From Dimargaris cristalligena (lineage: Eukaryota > Kickxellomycota > Dimargaritomycetes > Dimargaritales > Dimargaritaceae), in NCBI GenBank assembly GCA_027576995.1, contig JANBQC010000286.1, forward strand, positions 1-34,387: 34,387 nt of DNA, in the 5' to 3' direction. Both the position numbers and the translations under genes were made by a program. A model generated the notes under the pieces. It was not told the DNA's origin and did no database searches. It saw only the letters and a program-made list of their open reading frames with translations. Below, piece after piece: positions 20,123 through 30,754 of this stretch (its first letter is position 1; every line of letters begins with the position of its first letter).

Positions 20123-21927
20123 AGGTGGAAAGGGATTGTGCTGGGCCTCAATCCCTCAAAATTCCACCCGATTCTAAAGGATCATCGCTGGATCAGGTTA
20201 TCTACTCCTTACCTCTCCTCCCTTTCCCCAGCTACCCTTATAATCCACCTGCATTTTCTTATTCAAAAGGCCAATAGCCAACTCGCCTTTTATATTGTTT
20301 TATTTGATAGGTCTGGATTGTTTCTAAACAGTTTTAGATACCCTATGGCCAAATAGAGCAGCAGACTGGTGGTGGTCACTTTTGGGGAAGGTTTTACTCA
20401 TTGCCTCAGGGTTCGCATCAGAAACACTGGTGTAACAGAAACCGGGACCTGCAGTAGACATCCCCCCCCCGCCACATTGAAGCCGACCTCTAATCTATCG
20501 AGCTACTGTGACGATACTGCCGAGCGCTCGAAATATGAAGCAGAGTGGCCGTGATAAACCCTAAACAGGGAATGCGAAGGGGGGGGTCATTGGTGTATAA
20601 GTGCTAAGGGGCAACAATACTAACGGTGCGTGTGGGGTTGTTGCTGCGGTCTTTGGAGTAGGTGTGGCCTATTCGGCGATAGATAGTCGGGACTCGACTA
20701 ACCGTGGTTTTAGGGGGGACGAACGCCGGTTCTAGGGAAAGTGCGAAAATTAGCCAGTCCTTTTGGAGGAAACCGTGGTTCAAGCGATTTAGCTGGGGAA
20801 TAGATTAAATATTATCGAGTTATCTATTTGCCCATTATGACTGTCATGCAGCAGGTGACTCGCTTGTATTGGCGGTTGTTTAATTTGCCTAGCCGCCGCC
20901 TATGGCCACCCCCCCTTTTATTCGTTAGTTCAGCCAATGGTAGTTGGACTGGGGGTTGCTGGCCTGTGCACCACTAGGAGGGGCTCATTAAAGTCGTAAT
21001 TTCGATTAAATAACGGGAGGCCTTAACGTTTTGTTACGTAAGATAATGCGAAACTAACCTGAAATAGTGAGTATAGCCTAGTATTTGGGAGATAAGTAGG
21101 TGAATAGATCATGTTAATAAATACGTGGCCATAATTGGAGGCGGCGGTATCCATCCTAGTGTATGTAGAGCAGGTGTGTGAGTCACACTGTTACTATGCC
21201 TTCCCAAATCAAGCCCCAAAGGATGTCTCAGAAGCAAATTCGTTAATTAATAGCCCCACCACCCTGGGTCTAATATTGCTATGTGCCTATTGGGGATATT
21301 GGTGGCATGCTAAGGGGCGGCCTTCTGATGCGAGGATTGGGGACGGCTGCCAGTCAGGGGCCAAGAAGGGAAGATACGCTGCCCCAATCTTACGGGCTGC
21401 TCTCTCTCTATTGTTGGCATTGCGTCTAGAGCCAGGAATGATGCAATGCCGCTTTTGAATGAAATTGGCTAGTTGGGGCAGCTTTAATTGCCGAAGCGGA
21501 AAGGCCTTCCGAATGATGTGGCCAGCTGGGGTGTGTCCCACCCACCCGCCGCCATTGGCTTAGTTTCTAGCCACAACCGACGGAATCCTTCTCCTAGTCA
21601 CACTGCTCTTAGGCAGGCGGAAACCGCTGAACAAAAGACCCGGAAACAGTGTTATCTGTTAGCTTTTTTTCCACATTAGATAGCGTGCGTAGGTAGGTGC
21701 CTCACAAAGCCCTTCTTGCCCAATAACTTCTGCACTCGACCTCGGTCTCTCTCTCTCTCTCTTTAGTGTTGCTATTGTTTCTTTTGCTTTCCTTGTTTCA
21801 ATGGTTGACCAAGTCCAACTAAAACCGTTTCGGTTGTGATTGCCTCCTCCAGTTTTATTCCCTTCTTTCTACCCCAGCCTCCTGAAGCGCTGCTGTTTTT
21901 TATCGTATCCCCCTTTTTATTATAACC
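20123..21927. promoter_or_regulatory. Long upstream region of the 2-oxoglutarate dehydrogenase gene
   Basis: About 1.8 kb with no convincing gene. The right half carries seven CCAAT pentamers on either strand (ATTGG at 21134, 21289, 21336, 21464 and 21554; CCAAT at 21384 and 21720). A CT tract lies at 21746-21763 and a pyrimidine-rich leader runs to the ATG. The left part contains the 3' UTR of the kinase gene. Short open frames at 21135-21679 show no conserved features. Confidence 0.5.
21746..21763. repeat. (CT)n tract in the KGD1 leader region
   Basis: Uninterrupted CT run about 165 bases before the KGD1 start, in a strongly pyrimidine-rich stretch. Confidence 0.9.
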
Positions 21928-24900
21928 ATGTCGACTTCACGTTTCGGTCAAGTCGGCCGCCAGCTGGCCTCCCGCTATACCCCCGCCGGTAAGCAGCAGG
22001 TCCGCCCGCTGCTGCAGGCCCGGTTCACCACCTCGGCCCTACGCACCAAAGCCGCTGCTGGTCCCGCTGCCGCCGACGCCTTTTTGCAGGGCAATTCCGC
22101 CAACTACGTGGATGACATGTACGCCGCTTGGCAAAAGGACCCCGAATCGGTGCATGCCTCGTGGCGGTCCTACTTTAAAAATGTCACCAACGGGCTCCCG
22201 CCCAGCCAGGCCTACCAGGCCCCGCCTACCCTGCTCTCCGGGTCGACCATTGGCCTGCCCGCTGCTTCCGCTACCGCTTCGTCTTCGGGGGCTTCCAACA
22301 ATGTTCTGGACCACCTGAAGGTCCAGCTATTGGTGCGGGCCTACCAGGTCCGGGGCCACCATCTGGCCAAGCTGGATCCCCTGGGCATTGTGCAACCCAC
22401 GACCGACGCCGCCTCTAGCAACGAGCTGGACTACAAGTTCTACGGCTTCAGCGAGCAGGATCTCGACCGGAAATTCAGCCTGGGCCCCGGTATGCTGCCC
22501 GGGTTCGGTCTGAACGGAACGCACGAGTTGACCCTGCGCGAGATCATCCAGGGCCTGCAGAAAGTCTACTGCGGCTCATTGGGCATCGAATACACCCACA
22601 TTCCCGACCGCACCCAGTGCAACTGGATCCGGGAGCGTTTCGAGATTCCCCACCGCTACAAGTACAGTGTCGAGGAGAAGCGCGTGATCCTGGATCGTCT
22701 GGTTTGGTCCGACTCGTTCGAACGTTTCATCGCCAAGAAGTGGGTCAGCGAGAAGCGCTTCGGTCTGGAAGGGTGTGAGTCCCTCATTCCCGGCATGAAG
22801 GCCCTGATCGACCGCTCCGTCGAGTTGGGCGTTCAGTCCATCACCATGGGTATGGCCCACCGTGGGCGTCTGAACGTGCTGAGTAACGTGGTGCGCAAGC
22901 CCAACGAATCCATCTTCTGTGAGTTCAGCGGGACCATGGAACTCCTGGGCGAAGGCTCCGGGGACGTCAAGTACCACTTGGGTATGAACTACGACCGGCC
23001 GACGCCGTCCGGCAAGCGGGTCCATCTGTCCCTTGTGGCTAACCCGTCCCACTTGGAGGCCGTCGACCCCGTCGTGCTCGGCAAGGTCCGCGCGCAGCAG
23101 TTCTACACCAACGACGAGGAGGAGCGCATCCACTCCATGCCCGTCCTGTTGCACGGCGATGCCGCATTCGCCGCCCAGGGCGTCGTTTACGAGACGCTGG
23201 GCTTCTCCGAACTGCCCCGTTACACCACCGGTGGTACCATCCACATTATCACCAACAACCAGATTGGGTTCACCACTGATCCCCGTTTCGCCCGCTCTAC
23301 CCCCTACTGTTCCGATATCGCCAAGACCGTCAACGCCCCTATTATCCATGTGAACGGTGACGATGTCGAGGCTGTGGTCTACGCCTGCCAGTTCGCCGCC
23401 GAATGGCGCCAGAAGTGGCACAAGGACGTGGTGATTGATATCATCTGTTACCGCCGTCACGGTCACAACGAAAGCGACCAGCCCAGCTTCACCCAGCCCC
23501 GCATGTACAGGGCCATCAAGAAGCAGCCCCCGGTGATTGATATCTATACCAAGCAGCTGCTCGAAGAAGGCACCTTGGACCAAAAGGAGATTAGCGCCAA
23601 CAAGGAACGGGTCTGGAATATTCTAGAAGAGAATTACGAGAAGAGTAAGGACTACAAGCCCACCCCCCGTGAATGGCTCTCCAGTGCCTGGAACGGCTTC
23701 AAGTCCCCCAGCGAACTGGCCGTCGAGACCACCATCGCTTACCCCACCGGTGCCGCCCGTGACGTGCTCGAACACGTGGGCAAGATCACCACCACCGTGC
23801 CCATGGGCTTCGACGCCCATCCCGTCCTGGTCAAGATTCTCAAGGCCCGGGCCAAGTCGCTCGACGAAGGGGCCAACATCGACTGGCCCACCGCCGAGTC
23901 CCTGGCCTTTGGCTCCCTCCTGCTCGAAGGTAAGCACGTCCGTCTGAGTGGACAGGATGTGGAACGTGGTACGTTCTCCCAGCGCCACTCGGTGCTGCAC
24001 CACCAGAATACCGAGGAGCAGTACACCCCCCTGGCCAACCTCAAACCCACCCAGGCCCCCTTCACCGTGTCCAACTCCTCCCTGTCCGAATACGGCGCCC
24101 TGGGTTTCGAACTGGGTTACTCCCTGGTGAACCCCAACTCCCTGGTTATTTGGGAGGCCCAGTTTGGTGATTTCGCCAACACCGCCCAGGTCATTATTGA
24201 TCAGTTCATCGCCGCCGGCGAGAAGAAGTGGTTGCAGCAGTCCGGTATTATCATGAACCTACCCCACGGCTTCGACGGCCAGGGTCCCGAACACTCCAGC
24301 GCCCGTATGGAACGCTACCTCCAGCTGACCAACGACCACCCCCACAAGTTCCCCACGCCCGAGAAACTGGCTCGCCAGATCCAGGACTGCAGCATGCAGA
24401 TCGTCTACTGCAGTACCCCGGCCAATTACTTCCACGTACTCCGGCGCCAGGTGTACCGCGACTTCCGCAAGCCGCTCATCTGCCTCAACTCCAAGTCGCT
24501 GCTGCGGCATCCCATGGCCCGGTCCACCCTGGAGGAAATGACCGGCAACACTTACTTCCAAAAGTACATCCCCGACTCCCACCCGGAAACCCTGGCCGCC
24601 CCCGACCAGATCAAGCGCCATGTGCTTTGCTCGGGCCAGGTCTACTACGCCCTGCTCCGCGCGCGCGACCAGAACCAGCTCCGCGACGTGGCCATTTCCC
24701 GCGTCGAACAAATCAGTCCCTTCCCCTTCGATATGGTCCGCGACCACGCCGACAAGTACCCCAACGCCGAAATCGTGTGGTGCCAGGAGGAACCCATGAA
24801 CTTCGGGGCCTGGGCTTACGTGTCCCCCCGTATCGCCACTTCCTTGACCCAAACCACCCATCACCAGGGCAAAACCCCCACCTACGCCGGCCGTGATCCC

Positions 24901-25026
24901 AACGCCGCCGTGGCCACCGGGCACAAGAAGCAGCACTACCTCGAAGAATGGAGCTTCCTCAGCCAGGCTTTGCTCGGTGAAGACCGGAAACCCCAGGACA
25001 TCGTATCGGGTGTGCCTCAGTTCTAA
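21928..25026 (+). CDS. KGD1: 2-oxoglutarate dehydrogenase E1 component, mitochondrial
   Basis: One uninterrupted frame of 1032 aa, the usual length. It is the thiamine-diphosphate-dependent E1 of the 2-oxoglutarate dehydrogenase complex in the TCA cycle and decarboxylates 2-oxoglutarate to supply succinyl groups to E2. Residues 1-40 are Arg/Ser/Ala-rich, an import signal. The E1 N-terminal motif ([16 protein letters not shown], then WR.YF) starts near 55. [10 protein letters not shown] lies near 310. The ThDP motif starts at GDAAFA (410-415) and ends with NNQIGF near 443. [14 protein letters not shown] lies near 780. The C-terminal domain ends in FLSQALLG. Unlike most neighbours it has no intron and strong G/C third-position codon bias, typical of highly expressed genes. 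Long antisense frames inside it are by-products of that bias. Confidence 0.98.
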   Translation: MSTSRFGQVGRQLASRYTPAGKQQVRPLLQARFTTSALRTKAAAGPAAADAFLQGNSANYVDDMYAAWQKDPESVHASWRSYFKNVTNGLPPSQAYQAPPTLLSGSTIGLPAASATASSSGASNNVLDHLKVQLLVRAYQVRGHHLAKLDPLGIVQPTTDAASSNELDYKFYGFSEQDLDRKFSLGPGMLPGFGLNGTHELTLREIIQGLQKVYCGSLGIEYTHIPDRTQCNWIRERFEIPHRYKYSVEEKRVILDRLVWSDSFERFIAKKWVSEKRFGLEGCESLIPGMKALIDRSVELGVQSITMGMAHRGRLNVLSNVVRKPNESIFCEFSGTMELLGEGSGDVKYHLGMNYDRPTPSGKRVHLSLVANPSHLEAVDPVVLGKVRAQQFYTNDEEERIHSMPVLLHGDAAFAAQGVVYETLGFSELPRYTTGGTIHIITNNQIGFTTDPRFARSTPYCSDIAKTVNAPIIHVNGDDVEAVVYACQFAAEWRQKWHKDVVIDIICYRRHGHNESDQPSFTQPRMYRAIKKQPPVIDIYTKQLLEEGTLDQKEISANKERVWNILEENYEKSKDYKPTPREWLSSAWNGFKSPSELAVETTIAYPTGAARDVLEHVGKITTTVPMGFDAHPVLVKILKARAKSLDEGANIDWPTAESLAFGSLLLEGKHVRLSGQDVERGTFSQRHSVLHHQNTEEQYTPLANLKPTQAPFTVSNSSLSEYGALGFELGYSLVNPNSLVIWEAQFGDFANTAQVIIDQFIAAGEKKWLQQSGIIMNLPHGFDGQGPEHSSARMERYLQLTNDHPHKFPTPEKLARQIQDCSMQIVYCSTPANYFHVLRRQVYRDFRKPLICLNSKSLLRHPMARSTLEEMTGNTYFQKYIPDSHPETLAAPDQIKRHVLCSGQVYYALLRARDQNQLRDVAISRVEQISPFPFDMVRDHADKYPNAEIVWCQEEPMNFGAWAYVSPRIATSLTQTTHHQGKTPTYAGRDPNAAVATGHKKQHYLEEWSFLSQALLGEDRKPQDIVSGVPQF

Positions 25027-25758
25027 ATGCTGGACGGAGAGTAATACGTATGTCCTGTGTTTAAGTCACCTATTTTCTTTCTCTTTCCTCTCACTCAATT
25101 CCTCAAGTCCATATACTCCCCCGCTTGCTTTTTAGTTCTCCTATTCTTTCCCTCGCTTACGTTTTTTTAATTTCTCATTTTTTCTCTCGCCAATCTCGGT
25201 TCAAGAATGCGCAAAGTTGAATAATGGTTGTACTTCGACGACTTCGTTTAGCCGCCTGTTCTCCGTACTCTCATCTTTGACACTCTTCTTCTCCATTTAT
25301 AAATATGATTATTTATTTAAATATATATGATTTGGGTACATTTTGATGCGATGAATAACTTATCCTAGTATTGTTAACCTCCGATTTAATCTTCCACTAG
25401 GCCTTATGCCCGTTTTATGTTCATTCTGGTATTATGCTCTTATACACTTCATTTCGTACTCGAACTTATCAACTAATGATACTATCCTCTCTAAATGAAC
25501 TAGAGACTTATGCTTTTCTACCCCTGTGTTCTCTCTCTTTCCGCTCGTTATTTCTCATTTCCTTGCCTCTTTATGAATATTCCTAGCCCTTTAAAAATGT
25601 TTATCGTAATTTCAGTCAATCTAAAAATGACTAATGCCTATTTGTCCGGAAACGGCGGATATATTTCAAGTGATATCTGGGGTCGCCTAAGGAAGTATAA
25701 GTGGTACCTTGGTTTTGAATTGACGGATATTTTGCAGGTCAAAAATAATTTAGGTGAA

Positions 25759-25780
25759 GGGGAGGGGGAGGGGGAGGGGG
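25759..25780 (+). other. G-quadruplex motif
   Basis: Four runs of 4-5 G separated by single A, fitting the classical G3+N1-7 pattern with one-base loops, so a very stable structure is expected on this strand. It lies about 730 bases after the KGD1 stop. Confidence 0.75.
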
Positions 25781-26142
25781 AATGCAAGAATACCGAATTT
25801 CTGGGCTCAAAAATTTTAGCCGAAGGTCTCTGTTATGTGGCGGATGCGGCAGTGTATCCCCCCCCCCTGTTAGCCACTCACTCTATTCGTTTCTCTTGGT
25901 CTTGCCATGTTCTTGCTCTTTCCCTTTTCTACGTTTCCTAATTAGCCTGAGGGTGTCCCCCTAAATAGAATAGAGGTCACATCTTCCCTCCGAAGGACTC
26001 CCACCCCTTTTGGTTCGGTCTTTTTATAATCCCTGCTTCTCACTTTCCCCCAAAGGGGGGGGTGTGGTTGGTCAAAGCGAGGGGGAAGTACTGCGGGGTC
26101 CCAGGCCGTTTGCTGTGCCTTCCCACTTTCCGCCTCATCTAA

Positions 26143-27072
26143 TATCCGCTCCCGTCCTCCGACCAATCTGAGTTCTCGGTAGTTAAGGCCGCCGAGGGTG
26201 GATATATACAGCTGTTGGAATCCGGTCTCGAGTTGTTAGACTTGGCGGCGGGGGTAGAGGGCCATCGCTACTTTATTTTTCTTTAGCGCGGCCTAAATTC
26301 ATCGAAGCGGAGCCCCTTTTACTCGCAGCGGATGGGGTGTTAGCCGAGCTGGAGGAGACGGCACCAGTGGCGTAGGCGATTATTGGTTCGAACTAGCGGC
26401 GGCGGGTAGACTAGTATTACTAAACGGAATGATACTCGTTACCCATTCTTTCATTCGAATGGATCTTTAAGAAGGACAGAGCTTCAATTAACTCCTGTGT
26501 AAGGCAGCAGCACGTAGGAAGGACCTATGGGTTTGGGAGCGAGGTCGCCATTGGATACGGTTCTTGTTTCCGGCAGTTAATCAGGATACCGATTGCCCAC
26601 GGATTAAGTGTAATTTTGGTACCGTTGGACGGCGCTACAAATACGCAAATTAATTGAACTTCTATTCCAGCTGTGCTTTAAATCCACTTATTTATAAATT
26701 CGTTGTATAGAATAAGTAATTTGGTATAATAGTCATGGTATAGAGGGTGGGATAGTGGTATTATGGTTCAACAGGCTTTTGGCTTGGCCGGACACTATAG
26801 GGTCAATTTATTTTAGCCGTCCACGGTTGACCATCGGCCAGCCCACCAATAATATATTTATTGCGCCCTTTAAGATTTTCCCAATTGGCAGGGTCAACGG
26901 ACGAGTTCGGCTGCACTTTTTTCCCCCTGCCTATTATAACGAGTCCGAATTTAGCGAGCACCTAATGCGTGCATTTCCCTTCTTTATTATTGGACCCAGC
27001 GGCCTGGGACCGGGACCTTGGTGTGTCGGCCCAAGACCTTGCATCCGGCCTTGTACCTTTTCTACACACTAG
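26143..27072 (+). pseudogene. Possible degraded coding region, unknown family
   Basis: Several adjacent open stretches in different plus-strand frames have protein-like composition. 26143-26283 reads through a segment with VVKAAEGGYIQLLESGLELL. 26289-26372 reads FIEAEPLLLAADGVLAELEE. Another frame follows with GDYWFELAAAGRLVLL, then one with GYGSCFRQLIRIPIAHGLSV, then an open stretch at 26755-27072. No single frame continues, no splice sites explain all the shifts, and I recognise no family. It may be an old pseudogene. Part of it could be chance openness in a GC-richer patch. Confidence 0.3.
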
Positions 27073-27349
27073 TGAAACAACTATAGCAGGTTTATTTTGA
27101 CCATCGTCAAAGATACCCTTTACCCTATCACACAAATATATATACATATAAGCCCTCCTCATTTCCCTCCCGCCAATATTCATCAGTTTACATCTTGAAC
27201 CAATCTTCCCTATTCCATCACTATTCTCCCGCCTCTAACCTCTTCTTTCCGGGCCATTTTATCGATTCCCCGATACTCACCTATACCCATCACCCCCTTT
27301 ATCCTTTTACCTTTACCCCCCTAATACTTACTCTAATTATTGATTCATC

Positions 27350-27718
27350 ATGCGTTTCCCTACTTCAGCTATCACCTTGGCCACTGTCGCTGTTCTGGCC
27401 GCTGCTACCATGGACTTGACCGTCGCCCATCCCACCTCCGGCCCCGAACCGGTGGGTCACCCCGTGAACCTCGTTCGTCGCCTTTCGTGGAGTTCCTTCA
27501 ACCCCCTTAACTGGTTCAAGAGTGACGAAGCCGCGAAGGAAACTTCAACGGAATCGGATGAGACCACGAAAACAAATACACTTGCTTCCAAAGTGATTGA
27601 CGAACAGGCCAATAACGCCAGACTCTTGGCTGAGTTTCATCAATCGAACCAAGACTTAGTCCAATACCAGAATGAGGCCCAACTAGAGGCCGAGCGGAAG
27701 CTAACTCAGGCCAATTAA
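27350..27718 (+). CDS. Small secreted protein
   Basis: Single exon, 122 aa. Residues 1-26 form a clear signal peptide (Arg, then an Ala/Leu/Thr/Val-rich core ending at VAHP). The mature part of about 96 residues has a WSSFNPLNWF block near residues 46-55. An acidic Glu/Thr/Ser linker and a C-terminal helix rich in Gln, Asn, Glu and Leu without Cys follow. It stands alone, with more than 2 kb to the left and 1.4 kb to the right. A TATA-like sequence lies about 200 bases upstream. I do not recognise the family. Size, secretion and isolation fit a lineage-specific extracellular protein, but no function follows from the sequence. Confidence 0.75.
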   Translation: MRFPTSAITLATVAVLAAATMDLTVAHPTSGPEPVGHPVNLVRRLSWSSFNPLNWFKSDEAAKETSTESDETTKTNTLASKVIDEQANNARLLAEFHQSNQDLVQYQNEAQLEAERKLTQAN

Positions 27719-29137
27719 CCAACTTATACCGTTACCCACCCCGGGTCCCAGATGGCAGTGGGCCCGTCACACCTACCCTAGTTATCACTGAATCTAACTT
27801 TTGGGATCCCACCATTTGAAGTCGCAGTAAAGGAGGAAGGGGTGGGATTCGAAACCCTTGTCAGCATTAGTAATTAGTCAAATGTGTTTTCGGTCGCTTT
27901 ATTTCGTTGTAATTTATTTATGTTACGTGCTCTATATCTATTACGGTTCCCTATGGGTAAACCATGGTCTCAATTGAAGCTTCAGCTTACTCAGTTTTAA
28001 ATTGTATAGGAAATAACTGTACTTTGTATGAGTATACCAGGTGGCCCTCTGGACTCCATTCCGACTATGCAACTCGGCAGCTATCTGTCGGATTACACTA
28101 GCAAGTCACCTTTGGATAATAAAAACCTATCTATTAGCTAAACTAGTGTAGACAATCAAAGCATTCATCCCACATATTAACTGTAAATTGCACTATAATC
28201 CTTTTAATCCGTAACTGGGAAGCTCAGTGATCGCAGGTAGCTGGAAAAGAGTATACTTCTCGCCTTCACACTTTACTGTGAATCGTACGGGTGTGGGTGC
28301 AGGATTGATTAAAAACTACTTTATGTGTAGAGCGCTAATGTAAATTACTTATGAATAGTGGTCAAATACTATCATTTTCTTATCTCCCGGTTGTTTATAT
28401 ATATCTATATTAAAACACACCCATAGTACGATTATTACTTAGCTATAGCATATTGGCGGCTACAATTATAGGGCTGGATTGCATACACTTATTCCAGGAA
28501 CATTCAAACAAGCTGGAGTTGGGGCCCAGCGGACAATAAAGGTTCGGTGGTCATGCATATTCTAGTATTGACCTAATATTTGTAAGGTGTTTCCTCGTTG
28601 AAAAAAATAGCCGAAGTATGTACCGCTCTTCAATATAGATTAATATTAGCATGCTCTAGTGGATTGCTGGATTTGCAGAGCTATTCAGCTTCTGCAGCTT
28701 GACCATCAATAGACAGGTAATTGGAAAACCAGGCAAAGCCTATAAATATCCGCCGGCAAGCCCACTCAGCAGTAACTGGGCCTAAGATATTTTTTAAAAT
28801 CGGTAAATTTGCTAATGTAGAATCTAGTTCAAATAATGATATCAATGGTTGTTGGGCTAGGATGTATAGGGCAACGTGCACTGTAAAACGACCCCGTCAA
28901 AACCACCATAGTCAAGGTATCCAATTTATATTTTAATAAAAAATTAAACAATGTTGCTGACTGCATACTGGTAAAGGTAGGAATGGTAATTGTGAAATAT
29001 TCTAAGTGGTGGTGGATACCCATTGCGCCCGGCCCATATTGTTCTACCCTTCTACTTTTATTGACAGCTTCACAAAGGGTCAGTTCCGAATTTCCATTAG
29101 TGCCATTCAATGCAGATGGGTATTCGTTTAGTTGGTT
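27719..29137. other. Intergenic region, mostly AT-rich
   Basis: About 1.4 kb without a gene. An imperfect inverted repeat at 27804-27850 lies about 90 bases after the secreted-protein stop (separate entry). The rest (27860-29137) is AT-rich with many stops in all frames. I see no RNA gene. Confidence 0.5.
27804..27850. repeat. Inverted repeat / hairpin 3' of the small secreted protein gene
   Basis: GGATCCCACC (27804-27813) and GGTGGGATTC (27841-27850) can form a 10-bp stem with one wobble and a 27-base loop in RNA. Its place in the probable 3' UTR suggests an mRNA structure; this is inference. Confidence 0.5.
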
Positions 29138-29782
29138 TTAGACTATGCACTGATCATTGCTGCAATCGTCCGCAGTTGGAGAGGACGGGGTAGGGAGTTT
29201 CCCATTACGGATTTTTGTGGATAGTGGTGTTCCAGTACCAGTACATCCAGTGGGGGGTGCGTTTACAACTGGCGGGCTTTCGTTAGCCACGGGGGGGCCA
29301 TCAGTAATTTTCAATGGTCCAACTGGCCCAGAGCAGTTCGATACGGGAGGTGGCGTACATAGATGAAACAGCGCGTTGGAAGGAACAGCTATTCCACAAA
29401 TAGGACATGCAGCCTCCCTCAAACACTTAGTAGTATGTCTAATTAAAAATGGCAAGCTTCTGAAAGCTCCGTTACACCCTTTACAAAAATGTGCGGATTG
29501 GTTACCAAAACAATACCTAGTGTGGCCATCCAATCGAACTTGACTAGCAAAATACCGGGTACATCTCGGGCAACTATATTTGGGTTGTTTGCTGGCTGTT
29601 TTGCTAAAAGAGGCATTCTCTATACGGGGTGAATCTTCGGTCGCTTCGGGATTTTTCATATGCCTTTTAGAGCTATTGGGGGAATTCAAGTATTCGATCT
29701 TGTAATCGTTAATTGCACTGGGTTCTATATCTGCGCTGTTGAGTACATGGTCAATACGCATCTTGTGGTTTGTGTCGGACAT
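29138..29782 (-). CDS. C2HC zinc-finger protein
   Basis: Single exon, 214 aa, starting at the ATG at 29782; upstream in-frame sequence needs a TTG start. Two zinc-finger modules are visible. CPRC...H...C starts near residue 69 and CKGC...H...C near residue 97; both keep Cys-x2-Cys-x12-His-x3-Cys spacing, so the last ligand is Cys rather than His. A third, shorter Cys/His cluster (CPICG...H.C) follows. The first 60 residues are polar and charged, and the C-terminal third is Pro/Thr/Ser-rich without structure. It is likely a nuclear DNA- or RNA-binding protein, possibly a transcription factor. The gene sits in AT-rich DNA and uses AT-rich codons unlike the 12-25 kb housekeeping block, suggesting low expression or recent origin. 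It is just downstream of a broken gene on the same strand. Confidence 0.7.
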   Translation of the reverse strand: MSDTNHKMRIDHVLNSADIEPSAINDYKIEYLNSPNSSKRHMKNPEATEDSPRIENASFSKTASKQPKYSCPRCTRYFASQVRLDGHTRYCFGNQSAHFCKGCNGAFRSLPFLIRHTTKCLREAACPICGIAVPSNALFHLCTPPPVSNCSGPVGPLKITDGPPVANESPPVVNAPPTGCTGTGTPLSTKIRNGKLPTPSSPTADDCSNDQCIV

Positions 29783-29877
29783 TGTTGAGCTGCAGGTATC
29801 TCGGCGAAAAAAAATTATGTGAAGTAATACATTGTGGATTGAAAACGGGCTACTCCTTATATAATAAGGTGGTGGAG

Positions 29878-30754
29878 TCAAGTCTGATACCTGTCTATAA
29901 ATGAAATCAACCAGCAAATCAATGAGTAGTGTGAAAAATGGTGTAATGAAATGCAGCGTGTATATATTGATTTGGGTGGCTCTATTATTATACAGCCAAC
30001 AACCGTGTCGTGGTTGTTCATCTCATGAGTGGGTATAAATAAAGAGTAAATGAAAGGAGTGTAGTGAAGCAGTGAGTTTAAATATTCTGTATTTTTTTCT
30101 TTAGAAATCAGTCTCATTAAGGCTAATTTTGCCATTGTTTTTTCTTCAATCGTTAGGAATAGGAATTTCCACAAAAGCCAAATTGATTCATACCAACTGT
30201 CGAACAATATATGCCAATCTAGCACCTGGCATTGTAAGCAGCCATTCGCGTGTATTTCACGTAATTTGCACCGAAATTAACAATCAGATACAAAAACTGT
30301 TGAATCAGATGTCACTAGCCATTTTTCATATTTGTTACTAAAAAATCCACAAAGACCAGCCATAATGTTGCATTTCAAAGATCCATTTGGGGAATATTAT
30401 CCAATGAGGTATATCGACTAGCCGCACAGTCTCCCAATATAGACTTGTAAGCAGCTGCCTGTTGCTATCAGTGGTTATAAATAACGATACAATATCAGCC
30501 CGAGATAGGTATTCTCCATACCTATCCTTATATAAAGTGTTGGTTACATGGTACTTGCCCTTAAACTAATAGAAATTGGGTGTCAAGCATAGTCAGATTA
30601 CTATTCCGAATGCTTCACTTGATTTATTGCTTGCCCACACCTATATCATACTGAACCACATATCCAATATTAAGCGTTTTAAGTCTTCCGCGCAACGAAC
30701 GCGGAAGTTATTCTCACTGACATGGCAAAGGAAGTCGCGTATTACTTTACCGCC
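29878..30754 (-). pseudogene. Broken gene of unknown family (stops and frameshift)
   Basis: On the minus strand, 30754-30644 reads VIRDFLCHVSENNFRVRC followed by EDLKRLILDMW. After an interval with three stops the same frame, 30565-30341, gives 75 open codons including YLSRADIVSLFITTDSNR and YWETVRLVDIPHWIIFPKW. The reading then moves to another frame and continues, with one more stop, through 30225-29878 (HILFDSWYESIWLLWKF and EEKTMAKLALMRLISKE). The stretch 30643-30566 could be a GT...TTAG intron, but a stop precedes its GT. The order and composition look like one decayed gene of about 250-300 codons. A frame upstream (RAAILALLKLPKRLAVK) may be its earlier part after another frameshift. No family is recognised. 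Same strand as the zinc-finger gene downstream. Confidence 0.45.

Larger units (their letters stand above)
25027..27349. other. Region 3' of KGD1 with possible decayed coding relics
   Basis: About 2.3 kb without an intact recognisable gene. It includes a pyrimidine-rich KGD1 3' UTR, a G-quadruplex motif at 25759-25780 and an open frame of 143 aa at 25510-25941 with no family resemblance. A stretch at 26143-27072 has coding-like frames that shift (separate entry). The last 200 bases are CT-rich and contain TATATATACATATA near 27138-27150, probably the promoter of the small secreted protein. Confidence 0.45.

Noticed and set aside
22576..23583. 335-codon minus-strand frame inside KGD1
   Set aside because: It is a shadow of the strong codon bias of KGD1. 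There are similar shorter frames at 23623-24003 and 24259-24936, and none shows family features.
25510..25941. 143-codon frame downstream of KGD1
   Set aside because: It includes the G-quadruplex repeat translated as GEGEGEGE and shows no domain, signal peptide or conserved motif; kept only as part of the intergenic description.
26380..26400. GGTTCGAAC resembling a tRNA B box
   Set aside because: The flanking bases do not form the T stem and no A box precedes it at a suitable distance.
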